In this document: positions 1 to 7,186 of the stretch, piece by piece
Position numbering within the stretch: the stretch's first letter is position 1
Layout of the letters: each line of letters begins with the position of its first letter
Source of the DNA: JARROD01 sp037384225
GTDB taxonomy: Bacteria; Pseudomonadota; Gammaproteobacteria; Pseudomonadales; Cellvibrionaceae
Length of the DNA stretch: 13,569 nucleotides
Assembly (NCBI GenBank): GCA_037384225.1
Contig: JARROD010000205.1
Coordinates: 1 to 13,569, forward strand
Direction: 5' to 3'
The notes under the pieces: generated by a model
Databases searched by the model: none
Told to the model about the DNA's origin: nothing
What the model saw: only the letters and a program-made list of their open reading frames with translations
Position numbers and translations under genes: made by a program

Positions 1-993
1 CGACTGCCAGCGCCAGGTGTCTACAAGCATTCGATTGAGATCAAATTCTGCACGCCAGCCCAGCTCTCGCGCCGCCAGGGAAGGGTCAGCGTAGCACGCG
101 GCAATATCACCTGTGCGGCGTGCGGCCAGATCGTAGGGAATCGGTTTGCCGCTGATGTCCGCAAACGCGCTCACGACCTCCAGGACACTATAGCCTCGAC
201 CCGTGCCCAGATTGTAAACCCGGCAACCGGAGGCAGGCTGTCGCATTTTTTCCAGTGCTTTGACATGACCTCTGGCGAGATCGACAACATGAATATAATC
301 CCTGACTCCAGTGCCGTCGACAGTATCGTAGTCCGCACCAAACACCTGTAATCTGGGCAGCGTTCCGATTGCGACCCGAGCCACATAAGGGAGCAAGTTA
401 TTGGGAATTCCCTGCGGGTCTTCACCAATAAGACCACTTTTATGCGCTCCGATGGGATTGAAATAGCGCAGCAATGTCACGGATAAGTTACTTCCCGGTG
501 CTGCGCAAAGGTCCCGCAGTATTTCCTCCACCATCAGTTTGCTGCGACCATAAGGGTTGGTCGCAGCGGTGGGAAAGGTTTCTCTAATCGGCACATTGGC
601 CGGATCACCGTACACGGTCGCCGATGAACTGAACACTAGCGTTTTGACGCCGTACTCCTCCATTACCCGGCATAAATTCATGGTGCCGCCGATATTATTT
701 TGATAATAGTGCAGTGGCAATTGGTTAGATTCGCCAACCGCTTTCAGTCCAGCAAAATGAAGCACGGCATTGATATCATAACGCCTGAATATATCCTTCA
801 ACGCCCCATAATTGGTAATATCCAGGTTATAACACGGAATTGACTGGTTGGTGATTCGTTCAACCCGCGCCAAAGCCAGAGGCTTGCTGTTACAGAAGTT
901 ATCCACCACAACGGGCTCAAATCCCGACGCCAGCAGTTCAATACAGGTGTGACTGCCAATATAGCCGGCTCCCCCGGTAACCAGAACTTTCAC
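1..993 (-). CDS. galE: UDP-glucose 4-epimerase (3' end cut by window edge)
   Basis: This enzyme interconverts UDP-glucose and UDP-galactose in the cytoplasm (Leloir pathway and surface polysaccharide precursors), using tightly bound NAD. It belongs to the extended short-chain dehydrogenase family. The translation opens with the Rossmann glycine motif TGGAGYIGSH (residues 6-15). The conserved SSSATVYG stretch is at about 122-129, and the catalytic Tyr148 and Lys152 lie in YGRSK. The start is GTG at 993-991, preceded on the minus strand by a GGTGGG stretch that can serve as a ribosome binding site; no ATG fits the family start. The 331 codons present end in DTWRWQS, which matches the family C-terminus, so only about 8-10 residues should lie outside the window. 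It is divergent from prkA. Identification is firm; the physiological role (galactose use or polysaccharide) cannot be told from here. Confidence 0.96.
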   Translation of the reverse strand, partial: MKVLVTGGAGYIGSHTCIELLASGFEPVVVDNFCNSKPLALARVERITNQSIPCYNLDITNYGALKDIFRRYDINAVLHFAGLKAVGESNQLPLHYYQNNIGGTMNLCRVMEEYGVKTLVFSSSATVYGDPANVPIRETFPTAATNPYGRSKLMVEEILRDLCAAPGSNLSVTLLRYFNPIGAHKSGLIGEDPQGIPNNLLPYVARVAIGTLPRLQVFGADYDTVDGTGVRDYIHVVDLARGHVKALEKMRQPASGCRVYNLGTGRGYSVLEVVSAFADISGKPIPYDLAARRTGDIAACYADPSLAARELGWRAEFDLNRMLVDTWRWQS

Positions 994-1030
994 AGCTTTT
1001 TCCCACCTTTTCCAATGATATAAAACCTAT

Positions 1031-1047
1031 TTGCCAGTCTCTGGCAA
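1031..1047. promoter_or_regulatory. Perfect inverted repeat in the galE leader
   Basis: TTGCCAG-tct-CTGGCAA forms two perfect 7-bp arms with a 3-nt centre. It lies about 38 nt upstream of the galE start on the minus strand. It could be an operator or a small hairpin in the galE mRNA leader. No T-run follows on either strand, so it is not an intrinsic terminator. The binding factor is unknown. Confidence 0.45.
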
Positions 1048-1141
1048 CCCGGGGTATTTACTCAAAAATAACTTCAATATATGGTATAAAAATCGCCTTG
1101 GATTTATAACAGGCTGTGGAAAGGCCAATACCGGGGCAACA

Positions 1142-1170
1142 TTGACATAAATGTTTCCAGGGTATATACC
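1142..1170 (+). promoter_or_regulatory. Possible sigma70 promoter toward prkA
   Basis: A perfect -35 TTGACA at 1142-1147 is followed by TATATA at 1163-1168 (15-nt spacer) or TATACC at 1165-1170 (17-nt spacer). The -10 region overlaps the palindrome GGGTATATACCC at 1160-1171, which could therefore act as an operator. The resulting leader to prkA would be about 285 nt long. Promoters nearer to prkA may also exist, and none was clear-cut. Confidence 0.4.
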
Positions 1171-1460
1171 CAAAGCGTTTGAGATTTAGGTATATCAAGC
1201 CTTATGTCATTATTGTATAGAATCCAGTGAGTAGAACGCTTTTACCACGGCCAGAGTGTACGCTATTTTTTAATCGATTTTGAATATGTAAAGGCTGCTA
1301 ATCTATTTATGCGAAATTTTCCAATGACATTCACTATCACAATATAGCGCTAATAGGAGTTATATGTAGTCTAAAGGGGGAACCTTGGCGTAGAGTTAAA
1401 TGTCCTTTAGAGGGGCACAAGCAGCGGTTACCCTGGTCCAATCGGTGAAGGAGGCATTCC

Positions 1461-3383
1461 ATGAGCATTTTTAGCCATTACCGCGAACGATACGAAACGA
1501 CACAACAGGAGGAGATGAGCATCCAGGAATACCTGGACCTCTGTAAGTCTGACCCCAGTGTTTATGCAACAGCCGCTGAACGCATGTTAATGGCTATTGG
1601 TGAGCCCGAGTTTGTGGACACATCCCGTGACTCGCGTCTCAGTCGGATTTTTTCCAACAAAATCATTAAACGCTATTCGGCTTTCAGCGATTTTTACGGG
1701 ATGGAAGAATGCATCGAGCAGATCGTTTCCTTCTTCAAACACGCGGCGCAAGGCCTTGAAGAGAAAAAGCAAATACTCTACCTGCTGGGACCGGTAGGCG
1801 GCGGGAAATCATCGCTGGCGGAAAAACTAAAATCACTTGTCGAAAAGCAACCTATATACTGTATTAAAGGTTCTCCCGTTTTCGAATCGCCGCTGGGGTT
1901 GTTCGATCCAGATGAAGACGCCCTGATTCTCGAAGAAGACTACGGAATCCCCAAACGTTATATAAAACAGATTATGTCCCCATGGGCCGTGAAACGGTTA
2001 CATGAGTATAACGGTGATATCAGTCAGTTTCGTGTTGTAAAAGTCTATCCATCCATTCTCGATCAAATCGCAATAACCAAAACCGAACCCGGTGATGAAA
2101 ATAATCAGGATATTTCCTCACTTGTTGGTAAGGTGGATATCCGCAAGCTTGAAGATTTCCCACAAAGTGACCCCGACGCCTACAGCTTCTCCGGTGGACT
2201 GTGCCGTTCCAACCAGGGCATTATGGAATTTGTGGAAATGTTCAAAGCCCCGATCAAGGTGCTTCACCCGCTGCTGACTGCCACCCAGGAAGGTAACTAC
2301 AACAGTACCGAAGGGCTGGGGGCGATTCCGTTCGAGGGAGTTATTCTCGCCCACTCCAACGAAGCGGAATGGCAGTCGTTTAAGAACAACAAAAACAACG
2401 AGGCGTTTATAGACCGTGTCTATATCGTCAAAATACCTTATTGCCTGCGGGTTTCTGAAGAAATTCGCATCTACGAAAAGCTGCTGCAGAACAGTTCCCT
2501 GGCAAACGCCCAATGTGCGCCGGACACATTAAAAATGCTGGCGCAGTTCACGACTCTGTCGCGTATCAAAGAGCCGGACAATTCAAACCTGTACTCAAAG
2601 ATGCGCATCTATGACGGCGAAAATCTCAAGGACACCGACCCCAAGGCAAAGTCCATGCAGGAATATCGCGACGCCGCCGGTGTGGATGAAGGAATGACCG
2701 GCCTCTCGACCCGGTTTGCCTTCAAAATTTTATCGAAAGTGTTTAACTTTGATTCCAGCGAGATTGCCGCCAACCCGGTACACCTTCTATATGTATTGGA
2801 ACAGCAGATTGAACAGGAGCAATTCCTACCGGAACTGCAGGAAAAATATCTGACGTTTATAAAAGAGTACCTGGCTCCGCGCTACGTCGAATTTATCGGC
2901 AAAGAGATTCAGACAGCATACCTGGAATCCTATGCGGAATATGGTCAGAATATTTTCGATCGCTATGTTACTTACGCCGACTTCTGGATACAGGATCAGG
3001 AATACCGCGATCCGGAAACAGGCGAAATTCTAGACCGCGCGGCCCTGAACGAAGAGTTGGAAAAGGTTGAAAAGCCGGCGGGCATCAGTAATCCAAAAGA
3101 CTTCCGCAACGAAGTGGTCAACTTTGTATTACGCGCCAGAGCCAATAACCACGGTAGAAATCCCGTGTGGAGCAGCTACGAAAAACTGCGAACCGTTATT
3201 GAGAAAAAAATGTTTTCCAATACAGAGGATCTGTTGCCGGTTATTTCCTTCAATGCCAAAGCCTCTGTGGACGACAAGAAGAAACACGAGGATTTCGTCG
3301 CACGCATGACGGAACGGGGATATACCGAAAAACAAGTTCGCCTGCTCTCCGAGTGGTATCTGCGAGTAAGGAAGTCTCAGTGA
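1461..3383 (+). CDS. prkA: PrkA-family serine protein kinase / AAA+ ATPase (YeaG)
   Basis: This is a cytoplasmic PrkA/YeaG protein of 640 aa, close to E. coli YeaG. The family joins an N-terminal AAA+ module to a C-terminal PrkA domain. Serine kinase activity has been reported for some members, and the Bacillus protein has also been described as an ATP-dependent protease. The Walker A motif GPVGGGKS is at residues 110-117. The conserved LCRSNQGIMEF (about 247-257) and GVILAHSNEAEW (about 293-304) segments fit the Walker B and sensor-1 regions, and DRVYIVKIPYCLR follows at about 318-330. The ATG at 1461 has a strong AAGGAGG ribosome binding site at about 1449-1455. It heads an operon with yeaH (33-nt gap) and spoVR. 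In enterobacteria this set is linked to stationary phase and nitrogen starvation through RpoS; regulation here is unproven. Confidence 0.96.
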   Translation: MSIFSHYRERYETTQQEEMSIQEYLDLCKSDPSVYATAAERMLMAIGEPEFVDTSRDSRLSRIFSNKIIKRYSAFSDFYGMEECIEQIVSFFKHAAQGLEEKKQILYLLGPVGGGKSSLAEKLKSLVEKQPIYCIKGSPVFESPLGLFDPDEDALILEEDYGIPKRYIKQIMSPWAVKRLHEYNGDISQFRVVKVYPSILDQIAITKTEPGDENNQDISSLVGKVDIRKLEDFPQSDPDAYSFSGGLCRSNQGIMEFVEMFKAPIKVLHPLLTATQEGNYNSTEGLGAIPFEGVILAHSNEAEWQSFKNNKNNEAFIDRVYIVKIPYCLRVSEEIRIYEKLLQNSSLANAQCAPDTLKMLAQFTTLSRIKEPDNSNLYSKMRIYDGENLKDTDPKAKSMQEYRDAAGVDEGMTGLSTRFAFKILSKVFNFDSSEIAANPVHLLYVLEQQIEQEQFLPELQEKYLTFIKEYLAPRYVEFIGKEIQTAYLESYAEYGQNIFDRYVTYADFWIQDQEYRDPETGEILDRAALNEELEKVEKPAGISNPKDFRNEVVNFVLRARANNHGRNPVWSSYEKLRTVIEKKMFSNTEDLLPVISFNAKASVDDKKKHEDFVARMTERGYTEKQVRLLSEWYLRVRKSQ

Positions 3384-3416
3384 TGAGCTTCCATCACTGT
3401 GTAAAGGGGGCAGATT

Positions 3417-4691
3417 ATGAGCTATATTGTCGACCGCCGTCTTAACGCCAAAAATAAAAGCGCTGTCAATCGCCAGCGTTTTTTGCGGCGTTATCGGCAA
3501 CACATTAAAAAAGCGGTTGCCGAAGCGGTATCCAAACGCTCAATTACCGATATTGATAAAGGCGAGCAAATCAGTATCCCAACCAAGGATATCAGCGAGC
3601 CAGTATTCCATCACGGTAGGGGAGGCCAGGTAAACAATATCCTTCCCGGCAACAAAGAATTTATTCAGGGTGACCGCATTCCCCGCCCACCCGGGGGCGC
3701 AGGCAGTGGCTCAGGCCCTGGCGCCAGTGACAGCGGCGAAGGAATGGATGACTTTGTCTTCCAAATCACCCAGGAAGAATTTCTCGACTTTATGTTTGAA
3801 GACTTGGAACTGCCCAACATGGTGAAACGCCAGTTGTCGGGCAACGAGTCCTTCAAAATGCACCGCGCCGGAATCAGTAACGAAGGCTCGCCGGGGCGCA
3901 TCAACATCGTGCGCTCTCTGCGTGCGGCCAATGCCCGTCGCCTGGCGTTGACCGGCGGTAAACGCCGCAAGATGAAGGAGCTGGAGCAGGATATTGCCGA
4001 ACTGGAAGCCCTCGATCCACTGCTGCGCGACAGCGGCAAGCTCGAAGAACTGAAAGCCCAACTGGCTAAACTTCACGCCCGGGTAAGCAGAGTTCCCTGG
4101 CTGGATGATTTCGACCTCAAGTACAATCTACATGTAAAACAGCCTATACCCCGCTCCAAGGCTGTCATGTTCTGCCTGATGGATGTTTCCGGCTCCATGA
4201 ACCAGGCGACCAAGGATATGGCTAAGCGATTCTTTATCCTGTTGTACCTGTTTCTGCAGCGCAATTACGAACACACCGAAGTGGTTTTTATTCGCCACCA
4301 CACCAGCGCCAAAGAGGTTGACGAACAGGAGTTTTTCTACTCCAGAGAAACCGGAGGCACCATTGTATCCAGCGCCCTGAAACTCATGAAGGAAGTACTC
4401 GACGACAGGTTCCCACTCAATGAATGGAATGTCTACGGTGCCCAGGCTTCGGACGGCGACAACTGGAACGACGATTCCAGCACCTGTTATAAACTGCTGA
4501 TGAACGACATCATGCCCAAAGTTCAGTACTACTCCTATATTGAAATTACACCGCGCAACCACCAGGCACTGTGGGAAGAATACGAGACTGTCAAAGCCGG
4601 CTACCCAGAAACTTTTGCCATGCAACAAATTGTGGATGTGGGTGACATATACCCGGTATTTCGCGAGTTATTTCATAAAAAGGCCGTGTAA
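3417..4691 (+). CDS. yeaH: YeaH family protein (DUF444, vWA-like)
   Basis: This 424-aa DUF444 protein is about the size of E. coli YeaH. The N-terminal part is basic (KNKSAVNRQRFLRRYRQHIKK, near residues 13-32). It is followed by a Gly/Ser/Pro-rich linker at about 92-108 and a charged, probably helical or coiled segment at about 180-225. The C-terminal half is von Willebrand factor A-like, with a MIDAS metal site D256-x-S258-G259-S260, GGT at 313-315 and SDGDNW at 345-350. MIDAS domains typically bind a partner through a divalent cation, so an adaptor role with the PrkA ATPase is plausible, by analogy with AAA+/vWA pairs; this is inference. The start ATG follows an AAAGGGGG ribosome binding site. 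The gene sits between prkA and spoVR, and its stop TAA shares one base with the spoVR ATG (TAATG), suggesting translational coupling. Confidence 0.95.
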   Translation: MSYIVDRRLNAKNKSAVNRQRFLRRYRQHIKKAVAEAVSKRSITDIDKGEQISIPTKDISEPVFHHGRGGQVNNILPGNKEFIQGDRIPRPPGGAGSGSGPGASDSGEGMDDFVFQITQEEFLDFMFEDLELPNMVKRQLSGNESFKMHRAGISNEGSPGRINIVRSLRAANARRLALTGGKRRKMKELEQDIAELEALDPLLRDSGKLEELKAQLAKLHARVSRVPWLDDFDLKYNLHVKQPIPRSKAVMFCLMDVSGSMNQATKDMAKRFFILLYLFLQRNYEHTEVVFIRHHTSAKEVDEQEFFYSRETGGTIVSSALKLMKEVLDDRFPLNEWNVYGAQASDGDNWNDDSSTCYKLLMNDIMPKVQYYSYIEITPRNHQALWEEYETVKAGYPETFAMQQIVDVGDIYPVFRELFHKKAV

Positions 4692-6217
4692 TGACCCAGA
4701 TGCAAACCCCTCGCCCCATATCGACCACATCGGAGTGGACCTTTGATCTAATAGAGTCCTACGACAGGGAAATTGGCAAACTGGCTGAAGAGTTCGGCCT
4801 CGACACTTATCGCAACCAGATAGAAATCATCAGTTCAGAGCAGATGATGGATGCCTACGCGTCTGTCGGCATGCCGTTGGGCTACAACCACTGGTCCTAC
4901 GGCAAGCAATTTCTCAATATCGAGCGCACCTACAGCCGCGGTCAAATGGGGCTGGCCTATGAAATCGTCATCAACTCCAACCCCTGTATCGCCTACCTGA
5001 TGGAGGAAAACACCATTACCATGCAGGCACTGGTAATCGCCCACGCCTGCTACGGACACAACTCTTTTTTCAAAGGCAACTACCTGTTTCGCACCTGGAC
5101 CGACGCCGATTCCATCATCGACTATCTGTTATTTGCCAAAAATTACATCGCCGAATGTGAAGAGCGTCACGGTATAGACGAAGTGGAGCTGATTCTCGAT
5201 TCCTGCCATGCGCTGATGAACTATGGGGTCGACCGCTACAAACGCCCCTACCCCATTTCAGCGCAAGAGGAGCGCCAGCGGCAAAAAGAGCGCGAAGAGT
5301 ACTTGCAAAAGCAGATCAATGACCTGTGGCGCACCATCCCGAAACAGGGACACGAGGAAGCCGATCAGGAACACAGCCGCTTTCCGGACGAGCCGCAGGA
5401 AAACCTGCTCTACTTTGTGGAAAAAAATGCCCCGCTACTGGAGGCCTGGCAGCGGGAAATTGTGAGAATTGTTCGAAAAATAGCCCAATATTTTTACCCC
5501 CAACGCCAGACCCAGGTGATGAATGAAGGCTGGGCCACCTTCTGGCATTACACGTTGATCAACACCCTCTACGAGCGCGGCCTGGTCAACGACGGGTTTA
5601 TGCTGGAATTTCTCCAATACCACACCAGCGTGATCTACCAGCCGCCGTATGACAGCGCCTACTACAACGGTATAAACCCCTACACGCTGGGTTTCAGTAT
5701 CATGTCTGATATCCGCCGTATCTGCGAAAAGCCAACCGAGGAAGACAAACAATGGTTTCCGGATATCGCCGGTAGCGATTGGCTGCAAACGCTCCAGTTC
5801 GCCATGCGCAACTTCAAAGATGAGAGTTTTATTCTGCAGTTCCTGTCCCCCAAGGTAATACGTGACCTTAAATTCTTCTGCATCCTGGATGACGATCAGA
5901 AAAAAGAGATAGAGGTCACGGCTATTCACGATGAATCGGGCTACCAGGCCATCCGCGAGGCACTCGCCGGCCTTTACAACCTCGGCAACCGCGAGCCCAA
6001 TATCCAGGCTTACAGTGTCAATATAAGGGGCGATCGCTCCTTGACCCTGCACCACAATCGGCACAAGCGCAAGCCACTGTCGGATTCATCGGAAGAGGTT
6101 CTGCGACACCTGCACAGACTGTGGGGATTCGATATTCATTTGCATTCGCTGGAAAACGACGAGATAAAACAAAGCTTCCACTGTCCTCCCCTAATAGGGC
6201 TCAGGGACGAGGATTGA
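4691..6217 (+). CDS. ycgB: SpoVR family protein (YcgB-like)
   Basis: This 508-aa SpoVR family protein is full length compared with E. coli YcgB (about 510 aa). In Bacillus, SpoVR is needed for normal spore cortex. Gammaproteobacteria do not sporulate, and there the family travels with prkA and yeaH as a stress/starvation module of unknown chemistry. Family hallmarks are HACYGHNSFFKGNY (about 118-131) and NEGWATFWHY (about 278-287), whose His/Glu residues resemble a metal-binding set, though this is not proven. A strongly charged Glu/Arg/Gln stretch lies at about 191-212. No signal peptide or membrane segment is seen. Translation is probably coupled to yeaH through the TAATG junction. The 3' end overlaps the convergent HTH-receiver gene by 17 nt, so no separate terminator fits between the two. 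Confidence 0.95.
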   Translation: MTQMQTPRPISTTSEWTFDLIESYDREIGKLAEEFGLDTYRNQIEIISSEQMMDAYASVGMPLGYNHWSYGKQFLNIERTYSRGQMGLAYEIVINSNPCIAYLMEENTITMQALVIAHACYGHNSFFKGNYLFRTWTDADSIIDYLLFAKNYIAECEERHGIDEVELILDSCHALMNYGVDRYKRPYPISAQEERQRQKEREEYLQKQINDLWRTIPKQGHEEADQEHSRFPDEPQENLLYFVEKNAPLLEAWQREIVRIVRKIAQYFYPQRQTQVMNEGWATFWHYTLINTLYERGLVNDGFMLEFLQYHTSVIYQPPYDSAYYNGINPYTLGFSIMSDIRRICEKPTEEDKQWFPDIAGSDWLQTLQFAMRNFKDESFILQFLSPKVIRDLKFFCILDDDQKKEIEVTAIHDESGYQAIREALAGLYNLGNREPNIQAYSVNIRGDRSLTLHHNRHKRKPLSDSSEEVLRHLHRLWGFDIHLHSLENDEIKQSFHCPPLIGLRDED

Positions 6218-6788
6218 CTTGCCGGCTCACGGTCAGCTGCTCAATTTTTTCCAACAATTCGGTGTTTTCAAATGGCTTTTGTAGCACATCATTAGCTCCG
6301 GCAATGAGTGCTCTCTCCAGCCCCTCGGTGGTTTCCGCGGATATCACCAGCACACGGGTATCGGCGTGCTCACTATGCTCCCGAATATAGGTGAGCACTT
6401 GAAGTCCATCGACGCCAGGCATTTTTAAGTCCAGTGTAACCAGCGAGGGCCTGTGGCGTGCCAGAAATGTCCCTGCTTCAAAACCATCCCGCGCAACCGC
6501 CACTTCATAGTTAGCCCGTGTCAACACCCGCCGGATGGCCGCGGCCATTTCGGGCTGATCCTCCACCACCAGAATCATGCGATTACCACCCCCAAACTCA
6601 TCGGGGACCGGCATACTGTTTTCACGCAGGAAAATAACGAAGTCATCGGCCCGAATCCGGTGATCCCCTCGCCCCGGCAACTTATAAGCTTTTAGTCGCC
6701 CCCGCTCGATCCAGCGAATCACCGTGCGAAAAGTAACCCCACAGTGCCTTGCTGCCTCGCCTGTTGTAAGCACTTTCATTTCAGTCAT
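6201..6788 (-). CDS. HTH (excisionase/MerR-like)-receiver response regulator
   Basis: This 195-aa protein has inverted response-regulator architecture: the DNA-binding domain comes first and the receiver last. Residues 6-56 fit the excisionase/MerR-type winged helix (LTTGEAARHCGVTFRTVIRWIE, then the basic wing segment around GRGDHRIRADDF). Residues 71-186 form a CheY-like receiver with acidic pair E76/D77, phosphoacceptor D120 in TLDLKMPG, S150 and K171 in KPF, so all canonical residues are present. It is therefore expected to be a phosphorylation-controlled transcription factor, probably partnered with a histidine kinase. The ATG at 6788 gives MTEMKV; the ATG at 6779 is an alternative start. 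It is convergent with spoVR (17-nt overlap) and divergent from the receiver-kinase gene across a repeat-rich region. It is likely autoregulated, given tandem repeats just upstream, but this is inference. No specific name can be assigned. Confidence 0.9.
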   Translation of the reverse strand: MTEMKVLTTGEAARHCGVTFRTVIRWIERGRLKAYKLPGRGDHRIRADDFVIFLRENSMPVPDEFGGGNRMILVVEDQPEMAAAIRRVLTRANYEVAVARDGFEAGTFLARHRPSLVTLDLKMPGVDGLQVLTYIREHSEHADTRVLVISAETTEGLERALIAGANDVLQKPFENTELLEKIEQLTVSRQVNPRP

Positions 6789-6805
6789 TGCCGATGTCCG
6801 ACGTT

Positions 6806-6833
6806 GTGTAGCAATGGTAGTGTAGCGATGGTA
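6806..6833. repeat. 14-bp tandem direct repeat upstream of the HTH-receiver gene
   Basis: Two head-to-tail copies of GTGTAGCRATGGTA (6806-6819 and 6820-6833) differ at one base, and a third partial copy (GTG) follows. They begin 18 nt upstream of the HTH-receiver start and so fall in its mRNA leader or promoter. Spaced direct repeats are a common arrangement for binding sites of excisionase/MerR-type HTH proteins, so autoregulation is a reasonable guess. Confidence 0.55.
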
Positions 6834-6861
6834 GTGAAATTGCTTATCACTCCCCCTGTAA

Positions 6862-6882
6862 AGGTTAACTGAGTTTTAACCT
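6862..6882. promoter_or_regulatory. Inverted repeat, candidate operator of the HTH-receiver gene
   Basis: AGGTTAA (6862-6868), a 7-nt spacer and TTAACCT (6876-6882) form perfect 7-bp arms. The repeat lies just downstream of the minus-strand TATAAT, in the predicted leader of the HTH-receiver gene. The geometry fits a dimeric repressor site. The binding protein is unknown. Confidence 0.4.
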
Positions 6883-6895
6883 GACTTAAATGACT

Positions 6896-6901
6896 ATTAT
6901 A
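6896..6901 (-). promoter_or_regulatory. Candidate -10 element for the HTH-receiver gene
   Basis: The minus strand reads a perfect TATAAT here, about 108 nt upstream of the HTH-receiver start. No good -35 hexamer is found 16-18 nt further upstream, which suggests a weak or activator-dependent promoter if it is used. Confidence 0.35.
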
Positions 6902-6946
6902 GCTAATCTGTCATATAAGCCTGTGATTTTAGTATAAATGTCAGGA

Positions 6947-6974
6947 TTGACAGTTTAGACAGTTAATGTACAAT
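6947..6974 (+). promoter_or_regulatory. Near-consensus sigma70 promoter
   Basis: A perfect -35 TTGACA (6947-6952), a 16-nt spacer and -10 TACAAT (6969-6974, 5 of 6) give one of the best promoter matches in the window. Transcription would start near 6980. It overlaps direct repeats GACAGTT (6949-6955 and 6958-6964) and nearby TGTCA/TGACA boxes, so it is probably regulated. The first open frame of any size downstream is the receiver-kinase gene, beyond a terminator. Confidence 0.65.
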
Positions 6975-7110
6975 TTGCATTAAATATAGGAGAGACGATT
7001 GATTTTTTAGACGCAAACAGTGTTAAATGATAATCGCGCCAAGCGGCATCAAGCATCACAGATAAATGAGACACGCAGAGAATTTATATATAAATGCCAA
7101 ATAAGAAGAA

Positions 7111-7140
7111 CTAAATAGCTACAAACTAAATAGCTACAAA
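7111..7140 (+). repeat. Perfect 15-bp tandem duplication
   Basis: Two exact adjacent copies of CTAAATAGCTACAAA (7111-7125 and 7126-7140). They lie within the candidate small RNA, upstream of its terminator. The copies could be a recent slippage product or a duplicated binding or pairing site. Confidence 0.85.
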
Positions 7141-7186
7141 AGTTTCTCAGCCCATCGGTTTCCCTAAGAACACCCTAAGACCCTTG

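Larger units (their letters stand above)
994..1460. other. Divergent galE/prkA intergenic region
   Basis: This AT-rich 467-nt stretch has no convincing gene. It contains a perfect inverted repeat in the galE leader (1031-1047), a 12-bp palindrome GGGTATATACCC (1160-1171), a possible sigma70 promoter toward prkA (1142-1170), an 8-bp inverted repeat flanking a 26-nt spacer (1370-1411), and a 24-codon open frame (1400-1474) running into the prkA start. I looked for a sigma54 element (TGGCAC-N5-TTGCA type), because the E. coli homologue yeaG is known to respond to nitrogen starvation, and found none. Confidence 0.6.

Noticed and set aside
994..1460. sigma54 promoter for the prkA operon
   Set aside because: No GG-N10-GC element with suitable TGGCAC/TTGCA character was found.
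5435..6064. Long minus-strand open frame (209 codons) opposite spoVR
   Set aside because: It lies wholly antisense to a well-conserved gene, has no ribosome binding site or recognisable domain, and is the type of frame that codon bias produces by chance. The same applies to 4128-4628, 2118-2513 and 12657-13271.
7111..7140. CRISPR-like repeat
   Set aside because: There are only two copies with no spacer between them, so this is a simple tandem duplication.
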